From Bacteroidota bacterium (GTDB lineage: Bacteria; Bacteroidota; Bacteroidia; Bacteroidales; 4484-276), in the NCBI GenBank assembly GCA_013203545.1, contig JABMQA010001370.1, forward strand, positions 1 to 6,342: DNA of 6,342 nucleotides. Reading direction: 5' to 3'. Positions 1-4,844 of the stretch are shown here, one piece after another. The position numbers and the translations under genes were made by a program. The notes beneath the pieces were generated by a model, which made no database searches, had not been told where the DNA came from, and was given only the letters and a program-made list of their open reading frames with translations. The stretch's first letter is position 1, and each line of letters begins with the position of its first letter.

Positions 1-2211
1 AAAAATGAATTGCGCCTGAACCGGCTTTATCTCGAATTCGACGGGTCGGTGGCCATGCAGGAGAACGATGATATAAACCTGATGTTGACATTCGCATCTA
101 AAAAGTCTGATTTCAAAACTTTCCTTTCGATGGTCCCTGCCATATACACGGCCGATTTTGAAGGGATTCAGGCAACAGGTTCGCTAACGGTTAATGGAAA
201 TGTAAAAGGGATTTATAACGATGCCGGTTATCCTGCCTTTGCCATAAACATTATTGCTGAGAACGGTATGTTCCAGTATCCCGACCTGCCCAAATCAATT
301 GACAATATTGATATTCTGACAAAAATCACATTTCCCGGCGGCGACCTGGACCACCTGGTAGTGGATGTTTCCAAATTCAATTTTAGAATGGCCGGAAACC
401 CGTTTGGAATGTCATTACTGGTAAAAACACCCATGTCGGATCCCTATGTCAGGGGAGAGATCAATGGACAGCTCAACCTTGGACAGGTAAAGGAGGTGTA
501 TCCGCTTGAGGAGGGTGACGAACTCTCAGGAAAAATTACAGCCAAAATATCCTTTGCCGGAAAGATGTCTTCTATTGAAAACGAAAAATATGATGAATTT
601 ACGGCACTGGGGTCATTGCTGGTAGCTGATATGAACTATAAAACAGACCTGCTTCCCGGTGTTGTGGAGATCATGAAGGCCCAGTTGAACTTCTCGCCCG
701 AATATCTGGATTTGGTGACATTTAAAATGAAGCTTGGCGAAAATGACTTTGCTGCCAACGGTAAAATCACCAATTACATGCCCTATGTTTTTTCTGATGG
801 CGTTTTAAAAGGCAAGCTTAATACCTCCTCTTCATATTTCAATGTTTCGGCTTTGATACCTGAAACTACTGATACAACCCTGGCCGGAAGTTCTCCCGAA
901 ATGCCTGACGAAGCACCAGTAGATACCTCTGCTCTGGAAGTTGTTGAAATACCTGCCAATATTGATTTTTCGATGAATTCCACCTTTGACATGCTTGTTT
1001 ATGACAATATCGAACTTAGTGATGTTAAAGGAAGTATCCGGGTTAAAGATCAGACCATATCGCTTGATCAACTAAAAATGAATGTCCTTGATGGAACAAT
1101 CACCATGTCGGGGAGTTACAATACTGCGGAAGAAATGCCACTGGCTGATTTTATGCTCGATCTTAAGAATATTGATTTTCAGAAGGCATACAAAACTTTT
1201 GGCACCATCAAAAAATTTGCGCCCATAGCAGAAAAAACCAGCGGGAAGTTCAGTTCAAACGTTAGTTTAAAAACCATACTGGATAAAGAAATGATGCCGG
1301 TTTATGAGTCGATAAATGGTGGTGGAAAACTCAAAACAACGCCAATCGTTGTGCAGAATGTAAACACGCTGAATAAACTGGCGGACCTGCTTAAAATGGA
1401 GGATCTCAAACGGTTAAGCCTTTCACCGGTTGATATTTCGTTTGAGTTTATAAACGGGAAGGTTTTTGTAAAACCATTCGACATTAAATACCGGGATATC
1501 AAAGCCACCATTCAGGGTTGGACTGCTTTTGACCAGACAATGGAATATGGGATGAAATTAACAGTTCCACGTGCAAAGTTCGGAGGTGCAGCCAATGCCG
1601 TTCTCGAAAACCTGGTGGGGGAGGCCAACAAACTGGGTACAAATTTCAGCCTGGGCGACATGGTAGATATCAATGTCCGGATTGGTGGTACCGTCATGGA
1701 TCCCAAAATTAAATATGGTCTGGGAGAGGGATCCGGGAATAGGGTAAATGATTTAAAGAAAAAGGCACAGGAAGAACTCCAGCGGCAAAAGCAAATATTG
1801 GAAGAAAAGGCACGTAAGGAATTGGAAGCGAAAAAAGCAGCGGCAAGAAAGGAGGCCGACAAAATTTTGGCAGATGCGGAAAAGGAGGCCCAAAAAGTGC
1901 TGAAGGAAGCCCAAAAGCAGGCTGATGCAATTAATAAAACTGCCAGTGAAACCTCTGAAAAGGCCATGAAGGAGGCTGAAAAGCAGGCTCAAAACCTGAT
2001 TGATGAAGCTAAAAAAAGTGGCCCGATTGCCGAAATGGCTGCCCGTACTGCTTCAGAAAAACTTAAGAAAGAGGCCTTTAAGGAAGCCGAAAAGGCCGTG
2101 GCTGCCGCACGGGAAAAATCAGACGATATCTTGAATGCCGCCAAAACGCAAACCGAAAAGATACGGAGTGATGCCAGGAAAAGATCTGACCAATTACTGG
2201 ATGTGAAGTGA
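1..2211 (+). CDS. AsmA-family envelope protein with C-terminal hendecad coiled coil (5' partial)
   Basis: The reading frame is already open at base 1 (codons AAA AAT GAA TTG), so this is the 3' part of a longer gene, and the TTG at position 10 should not be taken as the start. About 736 residues are visible. Counting residue 1 at base 10, residues 1-575 are beta-rich, with alternating hydrophobic strands and recurring G-x-(L/I)-x-(V/G) turns. The stretch around 380-560 resembles the AsmA-like C-terminal region found in Bacteroidota. AsmA/TamB-type proteins are inner-membrane-anchored periplasmic proteins linked to phospholipid transport or outer-membrane assembly; that is family knowledge. 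The N-terminal membrane anchor would lie upstream of the window. Residues 583-733 are an Ala/Lys/Glu-rich helix in 11-residue repeats, described separately. The family call rests on overall pattern, not on a catalytic motif. The next gene starts 83 bp downstream. Confidence 0.8.
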   Translation, partial: KNELRLNRLYLEFDGSVAMQENDDINLMLTFASKKSDFKTFLSMVPAIYTADFEGIQATGSLTVNGNVKGIYNDAGYPAFAINIIAENGMFQYPDLPKSIDNIDILTKITFPGGDLDHLVVDVSKFNFRMAGNPFGMSLLVKTPMSDPYVRGEINGQLNLGQVKEVYPLEEGDELSGKITAKISFAGKMSSIENEKYDEFTALGSLLVADMNYKTDLLPGVVEIMKAQLNFSPEYLDLVTFKMKLGENDFAANGKITNYMPYVFSDGVLKGKLNTSSSYFNVSALIPETTDTTLAGSSPEMPDEAPVDTSALEVVEIPANIDFSMNSTFDMLVYDNIELSDVKGSIRVKDQTISLDQLKMNVLDGTITMSGSYNTAEEMPLADFMLDLKNIDFQKAYKTFGTIKKFAPIAEKTSGKFSSNVSLKTILDKEMMPVYESINGGGKLKTTPIVVQNVNTLNKLADLLKMEDLKRLSLSPVDISFEFINGKVFVKPFDIKYRDIKATIQGWTAFDQTMEYGMKLTVPRAKFGGAANAVLENLVGEANKLGTNFSLGDMVDINVRIGGTVMDPKIKYGLGEGSGNRVNDLKKKAQEELQRQKQILEEKARKELEAKKAAARKEADKILADAEKEAQKVLKEAQKQADAINKTASETSEKAMKEAEKQAQNLIDEAKKSGPIAEMAARTASEKLKKEAFKEAEKAVAAAREKSDDILNAAKTQTEKIRSDARKRSDQLLDVK
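1756..2208 (+). repeat. 13 tandem 11-residue (hendecad) repeats encoding a charged helix
   Basis: From residue 583 (counting from base 10) to the last residue, 733, the AsmA-like protein can be cut into 13 consecutive 11-residue units plus a final 8-residue unit, with no insertion or deletion. Example units are AQKVLKEAQKQ, SEKAMKEAEKQ and SDDILNAAKTQ. A rough consensus is A/S, D/E, K, I/L, any, any, E/D, A, any, K, E/Q. The only weak unit is the one beginning GPIAEM. At the DNA level this is a 33-bp period, but the units are diverged and the codons are not conserved. Eleven-residue periodicity is known in right-handed coiled coils and in amphipathic lipid-binding helices. Which applies here cannot be told from sequence alone. 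Confidence 0.75.
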
Positions 2212-2217
2212 TATTAC

Positions 2218-2235
2218 AAAATCCAGAAAGATTTA
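2218..2235 (+). repeat. 18-bp match to the arm of the 3693-3742 palindrome
   Basis: AAAATCCAGAAAGATTTA, in the spacer after the AsmA-like gene, matches 17 of 18 bases of positions 3695-3712 in the left arm of the palindrome. The following bases, to about 2266, contain a T-rich stretch with CCGG that only loosely resembles the palindrome's right arm. This could be a decayed copy of the same 50-bp hairpin element. A chance match between A/T-rich spacers is also possible. The rest of this 83-bp spacer shows no clear promoter or terminator. Confidence 0.35.
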
Positions 2236-2294
2236 ACATTATTTTTTAATTCAATCCGGTTTTTTGAAGTACTATTGCCGCAATTTTCAAAATT

Positions 2295-3107
2295 ATGCGA
2301 TTTACTGATAAAGTGGTGATTATCACAGGGGCCAGTTCCGGAATAGGGAGGGCGCTTGTGTACGAATTTGCCGGGCGAGGCGCAAAAGTAGTGGCAGCAG
2401 CCCGTTCCTACGAAAAACTCAAGAAAATTTCATTGGATATTCAATCAACCAATCTTGAAATTCTACCGGTAATTACCGATGTTTCGAAGGAGGATGATTG
2501 TAAACATTTGATGGATGCAACCATAAAAGAATTCGGGCGGATTGATATATTAATCAACAATGCCGGCATTTCGATGCGTGCCCTGTTTGAGGATGTGGAC
2601 TTGGATGTTGTACGTAAACTGATGGATGTTAATTTCTGGGGAACGGTTTACTGTTCAAAATATGCGATAAAGCATCTCCTGGAAAGCAAGGGCTCCCTGG
2701 TTGGTGTTTCTTCCATTGCCGGCTACAAAGGACTTCCGGGCCGTACGGGTTACTCCGCATCTAAATTTGCCATGCAGGGTTTTCTGGAAGTCGTTCGTAT
2801 CGAAAATATGAAAAAGGATATGCACGTGCTCATTGCCTGTCCTGGATTCACCACCTCAAACATCAGGAATACAGCCCTTGCAGCCGATGGCACGGAGCAA
2901 GGCGAGTCGCCGCGGGACGAATCTGGTATGATGAGTGCTGAGGAGGTGGCTGCCAGAATTGCACATGCCATCGAAAAACGTAAAAAACAATTGATACTTA
3001 CCTCTCAGGGTAAAATCACTGTGTTATTAAATAAATGGTTTCCGTCATTTATGGATAAAATGGTTTATAACCATATGGCGAAGGAACCAAATTCACCATT
3101 CAAATAA
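2295..3107 (+). CDS. Classical short-chain dehydrogenase/reductase (SDR)
   Basis: This is a 270-residue NAD(P)-dependent oxidoreductase with a Rossmann fold, and its length is typical for classical SDRs. The cofactor-binding motif TGASSGIG lies at residues 11-18. The structural NNAG motif is at 88-91. The catalytic tetrad can be read as N113, S140, Y153 and K157 (YSASK), followed by PG at 183-184. An arginine (R38) just after the second beta strand suggests NADPH preference, which is inference from the general SDR rule. The last 35 residues include a hydrophobic, aromatic segment (around 241-260) beyond the core fold. It may form a substrate lid or a peripheral membrane contact. The substrate cannot be predicted. 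The ATG is preceded by an A/T-rich leader without a Shine-Dalgarno sequence, and the protein begins directly with beta strand 1, which supports this start. It is followed 22 bp later by the acidic protein gene. Confidence 0.92.
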   Translation: MRFTDKVVIITGASSGIGRALVYEFAGRGAKVVAAARSYEKLKKISLDIQSTNLEILPVITDVSKEDDCKHLMDATIKEFGRIDILINNAGISMRALFEDVDLDVVRKLMDVNFWGTVYCSKYAIKHLLESKGSLVGVSSIAGYKGLPGRTGYSASKFAMQGFLEVVRIENMKKDMHVLIACPGFTTSNIRNTALAADGTEQGESPRDESGMMSAEEVAARIAHAIEKRKKQLILTSQGKITVLLNKWFPSFMDKMVYNHMAKEPNSPFK

Positions 3108-3129
3108 ATTATTTTCAATATTAATACTT

Positions 3130-3591
3130 ATGAAAGACCTTAGTTTAGAGATTAAGCCACTCGAGGGATTCGGTGAGCTTGAGTTCGGTGCAACCCCGGA
3201 CGAAATTAAAGCGTATCTGGGAGAACCCGACGAAGATGAAATATTTGAAGACGAAGAAGAGGGCGATACGCTTGTCTTACATTTTTGGGATAAAGCTTGT
3301 TCGGCATTCTTCGAAAACCCGGAAGATCCTTCTTTAACAAACCTGGAAACAGATAATCCGGATGCTACCCTCTTTGGCAAACATATTTTTGCCATGAAAG
3401 AAGCCGATATCATAAAGTTAATGAATGATAACGGTTATTCCGAAATTGATACGGAAATAATGGAAGCTGAAGAGTTTGACAACGAAAAACGCGTTTCATT
3501 CGATGATGCGATGATCGACTTTTTCTTCGAAGACGGTGTGCTGACTGCTGCCAGTTGGGGCGTTTTTCTGGATGAATTTGATGATGAATAG
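3130..3591 (+). CDS. Small highly acidic hypothetical protein with apparent internal duplication
   Basis: I do not recognise this family. The product is 153 residues with no signal peptide or membrane segment, so it is probably cytosolic. About 46 residues are Asp/Glu against 9 Lys/Arg, giving a strongly negative net charge. Acidic runs occur at 33-45 and at the C-terminus (148-153). Two halves look related. In the first, residues 17-63, FGATPDEIKAYL is followed later by LHFWDKACSAFFEN. In the second, residues 86-135, FAMKEADIIKLM is followed by VSFDDAMIDFFFED. Each half would be a short strand, a helix and a beta hairpin. The order and the G-x-T-x-x-E-(I/V) pattern of the first half faintly recall BamE/SmpA-like folds, but this is only a resemblance. 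The gene starts 22 bp after the SDR gene, so cotranscription is likely. The ATG has no Shine-Dalgarno sequence. Coding status is supported by the full-length open frame and the structured composition. Confidence 0.8.
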   Translation: MKDLSLEIKPLEGFGELEFGATPDEIKAYLGEPDEDEIFEDEEEGDTLVLHFWDKACSAFFENPEDPSLTNLETDNPDATLFGKHIFAMKEADIIKLMNDNGYSEIDTEIMEAEEFDNEKRVSFDDAMIDFFFEDGVLTAASWGVFLDEFDDE

Positions 3592-3644
3592 AGGGATGTT
3601 GGACAAATTTCCTAGACTACATCTGATATGATTTTCAATATTAC

Positions 3645-3668
3645 TAGCCCCGTCCTTTAGGGCGGGGA
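3645..3668 (+). repeat. REP-like GC hairpin, plus-strand copy
   Basis: The left arm CCCCGTCC (3648-3655) pairs with GGGCGGGG (3660-3667) around the loop TTTA, with one T-G wobble. It is GC-rich in an otherwise A/T-rich spacer. There is no T-run after it, so it is a poor candidate for an intrinsic terminator of the upstream genes, although it could protect the 3' end of their mRNA. Confidence 0.65.
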
Positions 3669-3692
3669 GTTGATAAGTTATTGCTAATCAAG

Positions 3693-3742
3693 GAAAAATC
3701 CAGAAAAATTTATTTTAAAATTAAAATTTTTCTGGATTTTTC
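3693..3742. repeat. Perfect 19-bp inverted repeat with 12-bp loop
   Basis: GAAAAATCCAGAAAAATTT at 3693-3711 is perfectly complementary to 3724-3742, with the 12-base loop ATTTTAAAATTA. A-tracts precede and T-tracts follow the central TCCAG/CTGGA on both strands. The hairpin could therefore act as a bidirectional transcription terminator between the convergent gene groups, though the stem is mostly A-T. It is also the core of the REP-flanked palindrome. A partial match to one arm occurs at 2218-2235. Confidence 0.7.
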
Positions 3743-3767
3743 TTAGGGAGTATTCATAAACTCAGGT

Positions 3768-3791
3768 TCCCTGCCCTGAAGGCCAGGGCTA
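3768..3791 (-). repeat. REP-like GC hairpin, minus-strand copy
   Basis: This is the inverted partner of the hairpin at 3645-3668, matching it at 20 of 24 bases. Read on the minus strand, CCCTGGCC pairs with GGGCAGGG around the loop TTCA, with one G-G mismatch at the position where the other copy has T-G. The same DNA can also fold on the plus strand as GCCCTG (3773-3778) with CAGGGC (3784-3789). Confidence 0.6.
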
Positions 3792-3862
3792 TTAAAAATA
3801 GCTAAAACCAAAAAAGCTGAAATTTGTCGGACAACCGAATAAAGACAATCGAAAGTTTTTAT

Positions 3863-3870
3863 TATCTTTA
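3863..3870 (+). promoter_or_regulatory. Weak Bacteroidota-type -7 promoter element upstream of the candidate small RNA
   Basis: TATCTTTA matches the Bacteroidota -7 consensus TAnnTTTG except at its last base. It lies 5 bases before the 5' arm of the structured RNA at 3876, which is about the expected distance to a transcription start. No TTTG -33 element is visible at the usual spacing, so this is only suggestive. Confidence 0.25.
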
Positions 3871-3875
3871 CAACT

Positions 3876-3945
3876 GGAATGACGCATTTTGTCTTCGGGC
3901 GACCGGGACTGATATAACCAATTAGTGCGTCATTCCTTTTTTTTT
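3876..3945 (+). ncRNA. Candidate small structured RNA, or terminator with a structured loop
   Basis: GGAATGACGCA (3876-3886) pairs perfectly with TGCGTCATTCC (3926-3936), and nine Ts follow directly (3937-3945). The 39-base interior is not random. Positions 3891-3898 pair with 3903-3909 in a 7-bp stem with a single bulged U, capped by the GNRA-type tetraloop GCGA (3899-3902). A 16-base single-stranded stretch follows (3910-3925). A weak -7 promoter motif ends 5 bases upstream. The whole fits a transcript of about 65-70 nt whose two ends pair and whose 3' arm plus U-run forms a terminator. The more conservative reading is a Rho-independent terminator for the rightward genes, whose stop is 284 bp upstream. 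The 3' arm overlaps the xerD stop codon on the opposite strand. I do not recognise a named RNA family. Confidence 0.4.
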
Positions 3946-4844
3946 GCCCGTGGATGGTATTTTTCAAGTGTTTCACGAAGGTACCTCCGGTCGAGATGGG
4001 TATAAATTTCGGTTGTAGTAATCGATTCATGGCCAAGCATATCCTGGACAGCCCGCAAATCAGCACCCCCTTCCACCAGATGTGTTGCAAATGAATGACG
4101 TAGTGTATGCGGACTGATGTTCTTACTGATACCGGCACGTTCGGCACTTTTTTTGATGATCAAAAAAATCATCACACGCGAAAGTTTATTCCCTCTTTTG
4201 CTCAGGAAAAGATAATCCTCCTGCCCCTTTTTGATCGCAATGGTATTGCGAATATGGTTTTTATAAATTTCAATTTGATACAAAGCCTTGCTGCCAATAG
4301 GAATCCATCGTTCCTTTTTTCCTTTCCCGATCACCTTTACAAATTCCAGGTCAAAATAGATGTTCGAGAGTTGAAGGTTAACAAGTTCTGATACACGTAA
4401 CCCGCATCCGTACAGGGTTTCAAGAATCGCTTTGTTCCGTTCGCCTTCAGGTTTTGAAAGGTCGGTGCAATTGATCATTTTTTCCACCTCTTCCTTGCTG
4501 AGCGTATCGGGTAGTTTTCGTGCAATTTTGGGGCTGTCAATCAACTCGGCAGGATTGTGGACAAGGATATCTTCCATCAGCAGGTACTTGTAAAATGCTT
4601 TAATACCGGATAAAATTCTGGCCTGACTTGAAGCATTAAGTCCGAGATTGTTGATCCAACTGAGAAATTCTTCAAGATGGATCAACTCAATTTGTCTCGG
4701 ATCCATCCCTTCCCGTCCGCTTACAATCATGAATTGCTGTAATTTGCCAATGTCGCTTAAATAGGCATCAACAGAATTGGAAGAAAGCGATTTTTCAAGC
4801 TGCAGATAAAATTTAAATCCTTTGGCGTAAATTTCCCAGTTCAT
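3930..4844 (-). CDS. xerD: Site-specific tyrosine recombinase XerD
   Basis: This 304-residue protein is close in length to E. coli XerD (298). With XerC, XerD resolves chromosome dimers at dif during cell division. The N-terminal SAM-like core-binding domain spans about residues 5-90 and the catalytic domain about 110-300. All tyrosine recombinase catalytic residues are visible: R150 (GLRVSEL), K174 (GKGKKER), H246 and R249 (PHTLRH), H272 (LGHES) and the nucleophile Y281 (IYTH). Each is shifted by two from the E. coli XerD positions. The C-terminal HPRA is also XerD-like, favouring XerD over XerC. The ATG (4844-4842) overlaps the stop of the upstream peptidase gene as ATGA, so translation is probably coupled. 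The final Lys-Lys-Lys-Glu is encoded by a nine-A tract that on the other strand is the T-run of the candidate RNA. No dif-like site was recognised nearby. Confidence 0.95.
   Translation of the reverse strand: MNWEIYAKGFKFYLQLEKSLSSNSVDAYLSDIGKLQQFMIVSGREGMDPRQIELIHLEEFLSWINNLGLNASSQARILSGIKAFYKYLLMEDILVHNPAELIDSPKIARKLPDTLSKEEVEKMINCTDLSKPEGERNKAILETLYGCGLRVSELVNLQLSNIYFDLEFVKVIGKGKKERWIPIGSKALYQIEIYKNHIRNTIAIKKGQEDYLFLSKRGNKLSRVMIFLIIKKSAERAGISKNISPHTLRHSFATHLVEGGADLRAVQDMLGHESITTTEIYTHLDRRYLRETLEKYHPRAKKKE

Larger units (their letters stand above)
3645..3791. mobile_element. 147-bp imperfect palindrome with inverted REP-like hairpin ends (MITE/BIME-like)
   Basis: Two 24-base units in opposite orientation bound this region: 3645-3668 on the plus strand and 3791-3768 on the minus strand. 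They match at 20 of 24 bases without gaps. Each begins TAGCCC, ends GGGA, and folds into an 8-bp stem with a 4-base loop. The pair at stem position 4 is C-G in one copy and T-A in the other, a compensatory change that supports selection for the hairpin. Between them lies a perfect 19-bp inverted repeat, and the intervening arms are nearly equal (24 and 25 bases). The structure has no coding capacity. REP sequences in inverted pairs are known to be mobilised by REP-associated tyrosine transposases acting in trans, and this looks like such a non-autonomous element. That assignment is inference, because no transposase gene is present here. Confidence 0.55.
3602..3828. repeat. Possible outer 10-bp inverted repeats enclosing the REP-like palindrome
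   Basis: GACAAATTTC at 3602-3611 and its exact reverse complement GAAATTTGTC at 3819-3828 lie outside the 147-bp palindrome. They are separated from it by 33 and 27 bp. They could mark the ends of a larger element of about 227 bp. At ten A/T-rich bases, chance is not excluded, and no flanking target-site duplication was found. Confidence 0.25.

Noticed and set aside
10..12. TTG as start codon of the AsmA-like gene
   Set aside because: The same frame is open through base 1, and the protein lacks its N-terminal anchor and first domain. The real start lies upstream of the window.
1512..1967. 151-codon minus-strand open frame opposite the AsmA tail
   Set aside because: It is antisense to the Lys/Glu/Ala-rich repeats, which yields Phe/Ser/Ala low-complexity sequence with no recognisable domain.
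2270..2277. TACTATTG as a -7 promoter element for the SDR gene
   Set aside because: It is one mismatch from TAnnTTTG, but no TTTG lies at the -33 distance. Such partial matches are common in A/T-rich spacers.
3648..3667. GC hairpin as an intrinsic terminator of the rightward genes
   Set aside because: The stem is strong but is followed by AGTTGATAAG rather than a T-run, and an inverted near-copy nearby fits a REP-like repeat better.
3824..3834. Short palindrome TTGTCGGACAA as an operator
   Set aside because: The arms are only 5 bp around one base, there is no adjacent promoter of adequate quality, and no second copy was found.
3592..3929. A dif site for XerCD in the spacer next to xerD
   Set aside because: I saw no 28-bp arrangement with a XerD-arm-like TTATGTTAA half. 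Proximity to xerD alone is not evidence.
4107..4391. Plus-strand open frame of 94 codons inside xerD
   Set aside because: It overlaps the conserved catalytic domain of XerD antisense and shows no motif of its own. The same applies to the frame at 3743-4147.
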